From positions 434,001 through 498,000 of the forward strand of contig JAKLEZ010000001.1 of assembly GCA_022711465.1 (NCBI GenBank): 64,000 nt of DNA, read 5' to 3'. The stretch is from Planctomycetota bacterium. Its GTDB lineage: Bacteria > Planctomycetota > Phycisphaerae > UBA1845 > PWPN01. This document shows positions 38,570-48,179 of the stretch, piece by piece. Position numbers and translations under genes: made by a program. The first letter of the stretch is position 1. Every line of letters begins with the position of its first letter. The notes below the pieces were generated by a model. That model searched no databases and was not told where the DNA came from. It saw only the letters and a list, made by a program, of their open reading frames with translations.

Positions 38570-38967
38570 GTCGATGCACACCCGCTGGTTGTTCCGGGGT
38601 CACGATTCACCAGCCAGAGCGTCCAGCCGGTCTCGACCACCAGGAGCGAGAAGTAGAACACTGCCACAAAGGCGGCCAGCGGCACCGCCCGCCAAGGCCC
38701 CAGACTCATGGCCGCCAGCGTCACCGACGCCACGATCAGGAGCCGGATTCCCGTGGCCGCCGCGACCGCATGCGGCAGCCAGCACCTGGCCCGGCGATAG
38801 GCCCACGTGACGGGTACAAGCCCTATCCAGCACGCCAGGAGATTGAGTCCGGCAGCAAAGACAATCAGTGTGGTTCCCCACCCCAAGGTCCAATGGGCGC
38901 CCACGAAGGCTGCACCGCCTCCGATGGCCAAGACCACGGCGGCCGAAATCAACACCAGTCTGATCAA
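38566..38967 (-). CDS. AtpI/AtpR-like membrane protein of the atp operon
   Basis: A 133-residue hydrophobic protein with about four membrane helices (LVLISAAVVLAIGGGAAFVG, TTLIVFAAGLNLLACWIGLV, LLIVASVTLAAMSLG, AVPLAAFVAVFYFSLLVVET). It lies between atpZ and atpB with 4-bp overlaps on both sides, the place usually taken by UncI-type assembly factors of the c ring. Sequence similarity is not obvious, so the role rests on position. Confidence 0.7.
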
Positions 38968-39245
38968 GACCGCTGCTCCGGGCTTCCGTTCTCCTTGGGC
39001 TTACCGTGGCCCGAGGGTTTGGGCCGGCTCAAGTCGTTCATCATTCGCATGCCTTCCTTGGCCAGCCAGTAAATTCCGCCGGTTACCCCGATCGCCGCTC
39101 CAATCAACACCCCCCACGGGCCACAATGCCATCGTTCGTCGGCCTTGTACCCCAGGTACACGAACACGGCAACTACACCGGCAAACTCGAAGCCAAGACC
39201 GGTCCACTTCAGGTGTCCTTGACCGCCCGAGTCGTTATTCTCCAT
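38964..39245 (-). CDS. AtpZ/AtpI-family protein
   Basis: A 93-residue protein from the ATG at 39245. Two short membrane helices (GLGFEFAGVVAVFVYLGYKA and WGVLIGAAIGVTGGIYWLAK) flank a DERW segment, the usual AtpZ/I pattern, followed by a charged tail. First gene of the atp operon; such proteins are thought to help c-ring assembly or ion supply. A longer frame to 39455 was rejected because only this part matches the family. The 290 bp upstream hold no recognised gene. Confidence 0.85.
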   Translation of the reverse strand: MENNDSGGQGHLKWTGLGFEFAGVVAVFVYLGYKADERWHCGPWGVLIGAAIGVTGGIYWLAKEGMRMMNDLSRPKPSGHGKPKENGSPEQRS

Positions 39246-39538
39246 GTCGTGCTCGCGCGGGAGTTTAGATCGCCGTCGTCCGCTCGTCAAGTCGGCAGAA
39301 TGACCGGACGAACTTAAGCAATTCGGACTCGCCTCGGGGAAAGGGCGGGCCATGACGGAGCCCCGCAACCACGTCCGGATAGCGCTCCACACATCCGGCG
39401 GTATTGCGGGGCTCCTGGCGGCTTCGATCGTCCCTGTCCTCTCCTCGGAAGTCACCGTCCACCTCGCTGGCAGACGGCTCGGCTCACCCGCGCAAAGGAC
39501 TCTTCTCCGTCAAGACGAATGATCGTCCGGCACGCCAA

Positions 39539-40267
39539 TCAGGCCTCAGCCTGAGCCAAAAGGGGTGGACGGCGACGACGACGACGCTTCTTGGGGGCTC
39601 CGGGGATCCGGACCTCGGGGACTCGGGGCTTGGCGGTGACCGCGAGGCGCAACGCATCGACAGCCGTCTCCGCGTAGATGTCGGCGTTTACTTCCTTCCA
39701 CAGACCTTCAGCCCGCTCAAACACGCCACCGGAGATCATGATGTTCATCGTCGGATTGACACCCACCTCGCGGATCAGATCGATCAGCCGCCGGACTTCC
39801 GGCACACCGGAGGGCTGGGTTCCGAAGACCAGGAGGATGTCAGGACGCAATTGCCCGATCAGACTCATGATTTCGTCGTTGGGCACCCCTCCACCGACGA
39901 AGAACACATCCCACCCGTCGGCCTCGAACAGGTCGGCGCACATCTGGGCACCAAGCTCCTCCGGCTCGCCGTTCGCGCAGGTGATGACAATCCGTTTGCC
40001 AATCCGAGCTTCCTTAGACAGATACGCTTGGAGTTGATCGGCAACCAGGCGATTGATGCGCGTGGCCATGTGTTCCGTCGCCTGATTGATGCGATCCTGG
40101 CGGTAGAGTGCGTCCACGTGCTGCATGGCCGGCCAGATCATCTTCTTGTACACGCCGCGCGGTTCGAGACCCGAGTTCAGCGCTTCCGCGAGGACATCTC
40201 TGCACTCTTGACGACGGCCAGCCAGTAACGGGGAAAGGAACCTCTCGAGCAACCGATCCGATTTCAT
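39539..40267 (-). CDS. CarH/LitR-like B12-binding-domain protein without DNA-binding domain
   Basis: A 242-residue protein from the ATG at 40267. Residues 1-85 form the helical half of a cobalamin-binding module and 90-215 the Rossmann half (KRIVITCANG, GWDVFFVGGGVP, RPDILLVFGTQ, IMISGGVFE). In CarH photoreceptors the helical part carries W-x9-EH; here it is Tyr55-x9-Glu65-His66. The lower-ligand motif ExHxxG is E101-P-E103-E-L-G106, so the histidine is replaced by Glu. There is no MerR DNA-binding domain. A basic tail, KKRRRRRR (226-233), ends the fold. It may bind a corrinoid differently or not at all. Confidence 0.8.
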   Translation of the reverse strand: MKSDRLLERFLSPLLAGRRQECRDVLAEALNSGLEPRGVYKKMIWPAMQHVDALYRQDRINQATEHMATRINRLVADQLQAYLSKEARIGKRIVITCANGEPEELGAQMCADLFEADGWDVFFVGGGVPNDEIMSLIGQLRPDILLVFGTQPSGVPEVRRLIDLIREVGVNPTMNIMISGGVFERAEGLWKEVNADIYAETAVDALRLAVTAKPRVPEVRIPGAPKKRRRRRRPPLLAQAEA

Positions 40268-40979
40268 CTTCGGCTCCCGCAGGCGGGCGGCACCGACAGG
40301 GAGCCTGCGCCGTGCACAGGCCTCCGCCCTTGCCGTCCCATTCCACCGCATCATGCTTGGAAAGGAGTCTTCCCGCCTGGAAGTGGTCAAAACCGCCGGT
40401 TGCTCCGCCCCGGCTATCCCTTGATCCCACCAGCTGGCTGCATGATTGCCGCCAGCATTCTTATTCTTCTCATCTATCCTTAATATGGGCTTCGTCTGTT
40501 AATCTGGGCACTCTAGTTAGTCTAGCGAACATGATATCGGCGCTGTCGAAAAAGAAACTTGAGGGCGTCTCGGGCTTTTTTCCCTATCTGCCGATCGCCG
40601 CGGCCCGCAAGTGGTAATGTCCGATAAGGTTCCGTGCGGATGTGGTCTATCGCTTGGATTGCGTTCCGGCGGCGGCGTAAACCATCCGTGTCTTCGTGAT
40701 GTGGATTAAGCGATTCCGGGTCCACTCCAATGCAAGCTGGTCGGGCGCGGCCGTGCTTGGCGGCGTCTCGTCGCACGTTCCGTTCCCATGGTCCTTCTGT
40801 CTCTCCGCGGTGGTCGATACGTCCTTGCGTCTTGTCCAGCAAAGACTTAGCGTCGCTGCTTTGACTTCCCCTGACGCGACGTGATAATGGGGAGCCGGTA
40901 TCGCTTCCCACCGTGAACCGGGTATGGACGGCAGCCGGTGAGCCGAAATCCTGGGGATGTCTTTGATGGCGTAGAGATC
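40268..40979. other. Gene-free intergenic region
   Basis: About 710 bp between divergent genes. It contains a less GC-rich patch near 40455-40535 that probably holds promoters, but no convincing -35/-10 pair, terminator or gene was identified. Short open frames here look like chance. Confidence 0.4.
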
Positions 40980-42680
40980 ATGCCGACCTTCCTGAAACGA
41001 AAGTACATGCGTGGCCGGCCCTCGCTGCTGGAGCGGGCGCTCGGGGCAGGTGCGTTGGCAACTCTGGCGATCATCGTGATCTCGTTTCTGCTGACCGGTG
41101 GCTGGTTTGGCGGCGGGGTTACCCAGCAGGCTTTGGTAGCGGATGCGAAGGCCATTCTCGGTATGCCGACCGAACCTCTTTTCACCGTCAAGCCGGGCAA
41201 TCAGAAGACCGCGCTGCCTGCCCTGGGGGTGCGGGTGGGCGAGGCTCTTCTCCCCGAGCGTGTAGGCGACCTCAAACGCGTGCCCACGATCCTCGGCGAC
41301 AGCACGCGAGGCTGCGAGGCCATATCACTGGCCACCTCCAACCGGCGTGAGGGGAACGTCTCAGAGGTCTCCGGCGAGCCGGGCGTCGATGGGGGTACGG
41401 CCAAGACTCCATCCCAGGAGGAAATAGCCCTGACCGAATCCGCAGCGGCGAGCGGCGGGCTCTGGCTCTATCGCGGAAGCTACGCGGGCGGACGAGGGCA
41501 GGATGACTACGTGACGGCGTTCATCGTCGACATGGGAGTACCCGACAAGGCTCGGGAATGGTGCCGCGGCAGGAAGCCCGCAGACGGTTCAGTCCTGTCA
41601 CTGGGCCGGGAGGGCTGGAGGAGCGCTGACGGCCGGAGAATCGGCTTTTGGACCGGCAGGTACTGCACCGAACTGGCGTCGGCAGCATCCACGTTCGAGG
41701 CCAAGGCACTGAGCGACATCGCGGCCGCTCTGGCCGGCCGGCAGCTTGTGTACGGCGGTGAGCCCTTCGCCCCGGAGACCGCAGCCGGGGCTGGCGGCCA
41801 GAACCGGCCGGCTGCGGCAGCGTCTCAGTCTGCCGGGCAGGGGCCGCCCGGCCGGGCCAGGTTCGCGGACCCTGGCGATCCGACGATCACCGTTCCCACG
41901 CGGTTCGAACGCTACACCGACAATCTGTACGAGAAGATCAATGGGCGCGAGGGGCAGTACCGGTCGTTCAACTTTGTGGAGCTTCGCTTCGCTCAGTACG
42001 TGGACACCCGCGGCCAGCAGACGTTCGACACTTACTTGTATGACATGGCGGAGCCGGTGAACGCGATGGGCATCTACATGGTTGAACGGAGCCCGGATGC
42101 CAAACCGATTCCGCTCGGCCGCGAGGGATACATCTCCGGCAGCTCGGCCTACTTCTGGAAGGGCCAGTACTACGTCAATGTGCTCGGTCCAGCGGAAGGC
42201 GACGCCAACGCCTCCGACATTGCCCTGCGGATTGCCCGGGCCATCGCCGACACCGTTGCCGACGACGGCCAGCCGATGTGGGCGGACAAACTGCTGCCCA
42301 CGCAGGATCGGTTGCCCGACTCGCTCACCTACGAGGCCACCAGTGCCCTGGGATATGACTTCCTCGGACGGCTGTTCAAAGCCAACTACAGGACTGGGGA
42401 GACGACGTACCAGGCCTTCCTGATCAAGGCGGACAGCCCGCAGGCCGCGGCCGATCTGTTCAAGAAGCTCGTGGAGGCAACGGCCAAATATGACCACGTC
42501 CTCGCCCGCCAGCCGTCGGCCGGTGGCGAGACCTTCGTGGGTCAGTCGCTGGACGTGTTCAGCGTGTGTTTCCACAAGGGCGTTTACCTGGGGGGGATCC
42601 TGGAGTGCGAAGACCAAGCTCTGGCCAGGAAGAAAGCGGCGGAGCTGCGGGAAGGGCTTGCCGTGGAAGGCGAGAGATGA
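40980..42680 (+). CDS. DUF6599-like membrane-anchored protein with internal repeats
   Basis: A 566-residue protein from the ATG at 40980; GTG 40938 and ATG 41007 are other possible starts and none has a strong ribosome-binding site. One N-terminal membrane helix (ALGAGALATLAIIVISFLLT) anchors a large outer part. That part shows three related segments, roughly residues 65-250, 300-440 and 450-560, each with a pattern like REGYISGSSAYFWKGQYYVN after a stretch on a variable degree of activity or movement (compare REGWRSADGRRIGFWTGRYC). It looks like DUF6599 proteins, whose function is not known. The next two genes encode a DUF362 protein and a polyferredoxin, suggesting an electron-transfer unit. 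Confidence 0.75.
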   Translation: MPTFLKRKYMRGRPSLLERALGAGALATLAIIVISFLLTGGWFGGGVTQQALVADAKAILGMPTEPLFTVKPGNQKTALPALGVRVGEALLPERVGDLKRVPTILGDSTRGCEAISLATSNRREGNVSEVSGEPGVDGGTAKTPSQEEIALTESAAASGGLWLYRGSYAGGRGQDDYVTAFIVDMGVPDKAREWCRGRKPADGSVLSLGREGWRSADGRRIGFWTGRYCTELASAASTFEAKALSDIAAALAGRQLVYGGEPFAPETAAGAGGQNRPAAAASQSAGQGPPGRARFADPGDPTITVPTRFERYTDNLYEKINGREGQYRSFNFVELRFAQYVDTRGQQTFDTYLYDMAEPVNAMGIYMVERSPDAKPIPLGREGYISGSSAYFWKGQYYVNVLGPAEGDANASDIALRIARAIADTVADDGQPMWADKLLPTQDRLPDSLTYEATSALGYDFLGRLFKANYRTGETTYQAFLIKADSPQAAADLFKKLVEATAKYDHVLARQPSAGGETFVGQSLDVFSVCFHKGVYLGGILECEDQALARKKAAELREGLAVEGER

Positions 42681-42686
42681 GGATGA

Positions 42687-42728
42687 GCGATCGGCGATCT
42701 GCAGTCAGCGGTCAGCAGTCAGTAGTCA
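42687..42728 (+). repeat. GCGGTCA heptamer array (6 units)
   Basis: Six consecutive 7-mers: GCGATCG, GCGATCT, GCAGTCA, GCGGTCA, GCAGTCA, GTAGTCA. It begins 6 bp after the stop of the DUF6599-like gene. Confidence 0.75.
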
Positions 42729-42854
42729 GGGGGCGGGATCGCTGTGTGCTTTCGGTAGAGGTGGATACGGAACGAAGGCGTGATCTGTCGTTGCGATGAC
42801 TGCTGAGGAGGGGACTCCCGCTGTGCAGCGACAGCTTGTCAGTCGAGTCATTCG

Positions 42855-43976
42855 ATGGGTCGTGAACACGGACAATCGGGAGGCGGGGCTGGAGCGACGA
42901 CCTGGACGCGCCGGGATCTGCTGATTCGCGGGGGGCAGGCGGTCCTGCTGGCCGGGGCGGCTGGGGCAGCAGCTCACCATCTGCACGATCCGCGAGGAGA
43001 CGCAGGGTTGCAGCCGCCCCAGGCCATCACGCTCAAGGACTACTTCTCCCCGGTGTTTTTTTCCTCGGCGGCTCCGCGGATCTCCGCGGCTTATGGCAAG
43101 GCGGAGTTGCTGGGCAGTATCGATCATGTGCGCAAGATGGTGCAGGCGGCGGTTGGCGGGCTCGATGCCAAGGGGCTGGCCCGGTTCATCAGTCGGGGCA
43201 ACGTGGTGCTCATCAAGCCCAACGTCGGTTTTGACCGCGGGCCGCTGATGGGGGCCACGACCAATCCGCTGGTCGTACAGGCGGTCATTCAGCTCTGTCG
43301 CGAGGCCGGGGCAGGCCGTGTTCTGGTGGCCGACAACCCGATTGAGAACCCCCCGGCCTGCTTCGTCAAGAGCGGGATCCAGGCCGCGGCCCAGGCCGCC
43401 GAGGCCACGGTCCTCATTCACGCCGGGGCCTACGATGCCCCGGTGCAGGTCCGGGCCGGCACGCCGGATCCGGGGAAGTACGAATCGCTGGGGACCTGGC
43501 CGGTTTTCTGGAGACCCTTGCAGCAGGCCGACAAGGTGATCGGCATCTCTCCGATCAAGGATCACAATCTGTGCCATGCGTCGATGTCGATGAAGAACTG
43601 GTACGGCCTGCTCGGCGGGCGGCGCAACCAGTTCCACCAGGCCATTCACAACATCGTCAGCGATCTGGGCTTCATGATGAGGCCGACGCTGGTCGTGGTC
43701 GACGGCACGCGGGTCATGATGCGGAATGGTCCGACCGGCGGCCGGCTGGACGACGTCAAGGTTGGGGGCGTGGCCGGGAATCCGGCGGTCGTGGCCAGCG
43801 TCGACCAGTTGGCCTGCGACTCGTGGTGCGTGGAGAACCTCCTGGGCCGCCAGGCCGGGGCCATCAAGTACCTGGAACTGGCCTGGCACAAGTTCGGCCA
43901 GGACCCGACCCGGCTGGTTGCGCCACACTGGCACGTGTACCGGGACCAGGGGAAGATCGTCAGCGTGACCGTGTGA
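42855..43976 (+). CDS. Tat-exported DUF362-domain protein
   Basis: A 373-residue protein. The twin-arginine signal (TRRDLLIRGGQAVLLAGAAG) is followed by a DUF362 domain with GNVVLIKPNVGFDRGPLMGA, GRVLVADNPIENPPACFVKS and PIKDHNLCHASMSMKNWYGL. DUF362 proteins often accompany Fe-S proteins and are thought to have redox or cofactor roles; the reaction is unknown. It lies between the DUF6599-like gene and the polyferredoxin gene on the same strand. Gaps of about 160-175 bp on each side both hold heptamer arrays, so co-transcription is likely but not certain. Confidence 0.82.
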   Translation: MGREHGQSGGGAGATTWTRRDLLIRGGQAVLLAGAAGAAAHHLHDPRGDAGLQPPQAITLKDYFSPVFFSSAAPRISAAYGKAELLGSIDHVRKMVQAAVGGLDAKGLARFISRGNVVLIKPNVGFDRGPLMGATTNPLVVQAVIQLCREAGAGRVLVADNPIENPPACFVKSGIQAAAQAAEATVLIHAGAYDAPVQVRAGTPDPGKYESLGTWPVFWRPLQQADKVIGISPIKDHNLCHASMSMKNWYGLLGGRRNQFHQAIHNIVSDLGFMMRPTLVVVDGTRVMMRNGPTGGRLDDVKVGGVAGNPAVVASVDQLACDSWCVENLLGRQAGAIKYLELAWHKFGQDPTRLVAPHWHVYRDQGKIVSVTV

Positions 43977-44014
43977 AGAAGCCTGGAGTGATGAGGCGTC
44001 GTGCTGAGAGAAGC

Positions 44015-44035
44015 GCGGTCAGCGGTCAGCGATCG
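44015..44035 (+). repeat. GCGGTCA heptamer array (3 units)
   Basis: GCGGTCA, GCGGTCA, GCGATCG in a row, 38 bp after the DUF362 gene stop. Confidence 0.7.
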
Positions 44036-44050
44036 GGTGAGGCGCCCGCC

Positions 44051-44072
44051 TGCCCCCATCCTGACGGGGGCA
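44051..44072 (+). terminator. Seven-base-pair hairpin between DUF362 and polyferredoxin genes
   Basis: TGCCCCC (44051-44057) pairs with GGGGGCA (44066-44072). No T-run follows, so it may be a partial terminator or processing site. Confidence 0.3.
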
Positions 44073-44138
44073 AGGGAGAGCCCAGACCATCCTGGAAGCT
44101 GAGTCTGTTTCGACGATTTGTCTTTTCGACGTTTTCCC

Positions 44139-45983
44139 ATGCGTATTACCACCGTTCGCATCATCGTGCAGGCGATCGTGATGGCCCTGTTCCTGACGTT
44201 CGTGTTTACCACGACGTTCACGCGCCTGGACCACTCCCCCGCGCTGAAGTTCTGGCTGAGCAAGTTCCTGGAGGTTGACCCGCTGGTGGCGATCGCGACC
44301 GGTCTGGCGACCCACACGCTGTACAAGGGACTTGGCTGGTCGCTCATTCTCCTGGTGCCGACGCTGTTTCTGGGTCGTTTCTTCTGCAACTGGATCTGTC
44401 CCTACGGTACCATCCACCACTGTGTCGGCTGGCTGTTCAACACCCGAGTCGCCAAGCAGAGGATCGAATCCAACCGCTATCGACGACTGTTCCAGGTCAA
44501 GTACCTCATTTTGACCGCGATGCTGGTGGCGGCCGCACTCGGCACGCTGCAGATCGGCCTGCTTGATCCGATCTGCCTGCTGCACCGGTCCTTCACCGCG
44601 TCGCTGCTGCCGGCCATGAACCTGCCGGAACCGCTGGCCAAGTACTTCGGCGACGCCAAGTTCCACCAGTTCAGCTGGGCGGTCGGCTTTCTTCTCCTGT
44701 TGCTGGTGGGCATGAACCTGGTGATCCCGCGTTTTTTTTGCCGGGTGCTCTGCCCGCTCGGGGCGACGCTGGGCATCATGAGTCGTTTCTCGCTCTGGCG
44801 GATCGAGCGCGATCCGGCCCGGTGTACGGACTGTGACATGTGCCTGCAGAATTGCGAGGGAGCCTGTGATCCGCAGACTCATCTGCGCAAGAGCGAGTGC
44901 TTTGTGTGTTTCAACTGCATCGAGGACTGCCCGCACGATGCCCTGCGTTTCGCCTTCCTGCCGACCAGGAAGCACGAGGTTGCCGGGCCCGCCGTCCCCG
45001 GCCGCCGGGCGGCGCTGGCCGCTCTTGTGGGCCTTTTGTTCTATCCCTTCAACCGCCTTTCGGGGAAGACCACCAAAGACTTCTCCGCCAAGGTGATTCG
45101 ACCACCTGGCTCGGTGGAGGAGATCGAGTTCCTCAAGCGCTGCATCAAGTGCGACCAGTGCATCCGGGTCTGCCCGACGAACGTGCTCCAGCCGGGCTTT
45201 TTCGAGGCCGGGCTGGAGGGTCTGTGGGCACCGGTGATGAACTTCCGCATGGGCTTCTGCCAGTTGAACTGCACCGCCTGCGGCCAGGTCTGCCCGACCG
45301 GGGCGATCCAGCAGTTGAGCCTGGAGCAGAAGCTGGGTCTCAAGCCTCACGAACAGCAGGGACCGGTCAAACTGGGGACCGCCCATTACGACCTGGGCCG
45401 ATGTCTGCCGTGGTCGAAGAACATCCCGTGCGTGGTCTGTGAGGAGGTTTGTCCGACCTCTCCCAAGGCCATTCACTCGGAGTATGGCCGGCTGCTGATC
45501 CGGGACGGCAGGAAGCAGGTTCGCTCCGCCACCCCGACCACGGTGACGCTGGCCCATGAGCCACCGCCGGGGCAGCCGATCGGCGAGCCTTGTGTTTTCC
45601 GGCCGGGCGAGTATCGCGGCGACCAGACCACGACCTACCACGTGCAGGTCATTCGCCCCGACGGGACGACCGAGACCCATCGGATCATCAACAATGACGC
45701 GGACACGCTGCAGATCGGCGAGGCCGATCTGGCCACGGGGGAGATCATCAACGGAGCCCGGTTCGGCAGGGTGCCCGTTGCGGGCCAGACGGTCGGCATC
45801 CATCTCGAGTTCAAGCTGCCCAAGATCGATACCCGTTTGTGCATTGGTTGCGGACTGTGCGAGTACCACTGTCCGGTGGCCGGCGACCGCCGCGCGGTCT
45901 ATGTGACCGCTGAAGGCGAGACGCGGTCCCAGAGCTACATGCAGGAGAACCGGAACCGGTCGCTGCTATTGAACAAGACATGA
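44139..45983 (+). CDS. Polyferredoxin membrane protein (NosR/NapH-like)
   Basis: A 614-residue protein from the ATG at 44139. Four membrane helices in the first 210 residues carry two CP-loop motifs, FCNWICPYG and FCRVLCPLG, as in NapH and NosR. After them come many Fe-S ligands: [53 protein letters not shown] and a final [12 protein letters not shown]. One further hydrophobic stretch ([16 protein letters not shown]) lies between clusters. It probably moves electrons between the quinone pool and an outer or inner partner. With the two preceding genes it forms a unit of unknown substrate. Confidence 0.85.
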   Translation: MRITTVRIIVQAIVMALFLTFVFTTTFTRLDHSPALKFWLSKFLEVDPLVAIATGLATHTLYKGLGWSLILLVPTLFLGRFFCNWICPYGTIHHCVGWLFNTRVAKQRIESNRYRRLFQVKYLILTAMLVAAALGTLQIGLLDPICLLHRSFTASLLPAMNLPEPLAKYFGDAKFHQFSWAVGFLLLLLVGMNLVIPRFFCRVLCPLGATLGIMSRFSLWRIERDPARCTDCDMCLQNCEGACDPQTHLRKSECFVCFNCIEDCPHDALRFAFLPTRKHEVAGPAVPGRRAALAALVGLLFYPFNRLSGKTTKDFSAKVIRPPGSVEEIEFLKRCIKCDQCIRVCPTNVLQPGFFEAGLEGLWAPVMNFRMGFCQLNCTACGQVCPTGAIQQLSLEQKLGLKPHEQQGPVKLGTAHYDLGRCLPWSKNIPCVVCEEVCPTSPKAIHSEYGRLLIRDGRKQVRSATPTTVTLAHEPPPGQPIGEPCVFRPGEYRGDQTTTYHVQVIRPDGTTETHRIINNDADTLQIGEADLATGEIINGARFGRVPVAGQTVGIHLEFKLPKIDTRLCIGCGLCEYHCPVAGDRRAVYVTAEGETRSQSYMQENRNRSLLLNKT

Positions 45984-46242
45984 TCCGGTTGTGCGCCCGC
46001 CCTGGCCGCTCGACGGGGAAGTAAGGCGCGCATGATCAGATTCGGGTTTTTACCCTGCCGGCGTGCGTGTCGAGTGCGTGGTCTGCCGAGCCATCCGGTC
46101 ACTGGCGGATCAGGCCCGGCTGGGGGCGTATGCAGCGAACCTTATCGGCCCGGTGGCGGTACCAGAATATGCAGCAGGACGCCGCTTGACTTACAATCGT
46201 ATCGTACGGTAGGTACGGAAGCCGGCCGTTGAAAGGACTCGA

Positions 46243-48018
46243 ATGCGTACGATCGCCCATGTGACACATGAAGCCGTACACAAGGTCGGGGGCATCGGAG
46301 CCGTCCTCGAAGGCCTCTTGACCAGCGCCCCTTATCAAGCCGCCGAACAGCGCACCATCCTGATCGGTCCGCTCTTCGTCACCGAGGACGGGGCAAAGGG
46401 CCGCTTGGGCCCGGACGGGGAGGTTCTGTACAGCAGCATCGATCACCTGCCGGCGCACCCGGTCGGCGAGGCCCTGGATCGCGTGCGACGCGAGTTCCAT
46501 GTGCAGATGGTCTATGGCCATCGACGGTTCTCCAACCCCCACACCGGTGCCACGGTATCACCCGAGATCCTGCTCATCGATGTGGCCCGCATGGATCTGA
46601 CCAAGGTCAATCAGTTCAAGGCCGGCCTCTGGCACGCGTTTGGAATCGACTCGACCCGCTACGAGTCCTCGTGGGAATACGACCTGTACGTGAAGCTCGG
46701 TCCGCCGGCGATCGCCGCCCTGCACGCCCTCGGCGCGGTCGGCGGCAACAACGAGTGCGTCATTCTCGCTCACGAGTTCATGGGCATGCCCACCGCTCTG
46801 GCGGCAATCATGGACCCGAGCCGGGCGTTGCGCACCGTCTTCCACGCTCACGAAGTCTCGGCCATGCGCCGGATCGTCGAGAACCATCCCGGCCACGACG
46901 TCTCATTCTACAACGTACTCTCGACGGCCATCGAGCGGGAACGCTATGTCAGCGATGTTTTCGGAAGCCAGGACGGCTACTACCGTCACGCCCTGGTCAG
47001 TGCCAGCCGGCACTGCGACAAGATCTTTGCGGTCGGCGACGAAGTGGTGAAGGAATTGCGGTTCATCGGTGCGCCCTTCGCCAGGGCCGCGATCGATACC
47101 GCCTACAACGGTATTCCCTCGCAGCAGATCAGCCTGGCCGAGAAGCGGGCCAGTCATGAGCGGATGAAGGCGTATGCCCAGACGCTGCTCGGCGATCGGC
47201 CGGACTACATCTTCACCCACGTGACGCGCACGGCGCCGAGCAAGGGGCTGTGGCGTGATCTTCGCGTGCTTGAACGCCTTGAGCCGCTGTTCCGCGCGAG
47301 AGGGAAGACGGCCGTCATGTTCGTGCTCTCCACCGAGGTGCCGGCGCGGCGACCGCAGGATGTTCTCTCGATGGAGCGATGGTGGCGCTGGCCGGTTGCA
47401 CATCGCGAGGTTGACCCCGACTTGTCGCACGGCGAAGCCCTGTTCTACCAGGGCGTCCAGGAGTTCAACGCCCGGGCCCGCGCCATCAAGGTGGTTTTCG
47501 TCAACCAGTTTGGCTGGTCGCAGGCGGTGTGCGGCTCGCGCATGCCGGCCAACATGGACATGCTCGACATTCGCCGGGGCACCGATCTGGAGTTCGGCCA
47601 GTCGATTTACGAGCCGTTCGGCATCGCCCAGCTCGAGCCGCTGACCTACGGCGGCATCTGTGTGCCCTCGAACGTCTGCGGTTGCGTCGGCTTTGTCGAG
47701 GAAGCCACGGCCGGCGGGGATCACCCCAACGTCATTATCGCCGATTACTGCCACTTCGACGGCCAGCCCCGGGATGAAGCCGGGTGGTTGTCCATCACCC
47801 GCGAGGAACGCGATGCCCACGAAGGGCGCGTGGCCGAGCGCATTGCGGCGGAGATCATGCAGCGGCTGCCCGATAACGAGCAGCAGGTCGAGCAGCTCAT
47901 GACCAGCGGCTACGAGCTGGCCCGGCAGATGAGCTGGGACGTCGTGGCCGAGCAATACGTGCTCCCGGGCATTGAGTCGATATGCCGGCGCAAGGGTCTG
48001 AAGGTGCATGCGGCCTAG
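46243..48018 (+). CDS. Glycogen/starch-synthase-like glycosyltransferase
   Basis: A 591-residue GT-B protein. The N-terminal motif HKVGGIGAVLEGL matches the KxGG sugar-nucleotide loop of glycogen synthases, and AHEFMGMPTALAAIMDPSRA, then the VFHAHEVSAMRR segment, is typical of the N-terminal domain. The C-terminal domain has the E-x7-E element in YEPFGIAQLEPLTYGGICVP. It is likely to add glucose from a nucleotide sugar to a glucan or similar acceptor. GAAAGGA lies just before the ATG. No glycogen branching or debranching genes are nearby, so the product is uncertain. Confidence 0.8.
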   Translation: MRTIAHVTHEAVHKVGGIGAVLEGLLTSAPYQAAEQRTILIGPLFVTEDGAKGRLGPDGEVLYSSIDHLPAHPVGEALDRVRREFHVQMVYGHRRFSNPHTGATVSPEILLIDVARMDLTKVNQFKAGLWHAFGIDSTRYESSWEYDLYVKLGPPAIAALHALGAVGGNNECVILAHEFMGMPTALAAIMDPSRALRTVFHAHEVSAMRRIVENHPGHDVSFYNVLSTAIERERYVSDVFGSQDGYYRHALVSASRHCDKIFAVGDEVVKELRFIGAPFARAAIDTAYNGIPSQQISLAEKRASHERMKAYAQTLLGDRPDYIFTHVTRTAPSKGLWRDLRVLERLEPLFRARGKTAVMFVLSTEVPARRPQDVLSMERWWRWPVAHREVDPDLSHGEALFYQGVQEFNARARAIKVVFVNQFGWSQAVCGSRMPANMDMLDIRRGTDLEFGQSIYEPFGIAQLEPLTYGGICVPSNVCGCVGFVEEATAGGDHPNVIIADYCHFDGQPRDEAGWLSITREERDAHEGRVAERIAAEIMQRLPDNEQQVEQLMTSGYELARQMSWDVVAEQYVLPGIESICRRKGLKVHAA

Positions 48019-48179
48019 CAGGCTGCCAGGGGCGGAGGCAGGCCACGATTCTCTTGTCACCTCCGGGCATCCACCGCGCTCCCCGCCTGCCGTCATCGCT
48101 CTGAAAGAGAATCGCCTCGACCGGCGTCGCGCACGCCGCGGCGTTGCGGCATGCCGCGGTGGGGCTTACGATACTCCGC

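Noticed and set aside
40522..40911. A 129-codon minus-strand frame in the gap after the B12-domain gene
   Set aside because: No motif, no ribosome-binding site and Arg-rich chance composition.
44019..45869. A 616-codon minus-strand frame opposite the polyferredoxin gene
   Set aside because: It is a shadow; the polyferredoxin on the plus strand is unambiguous.
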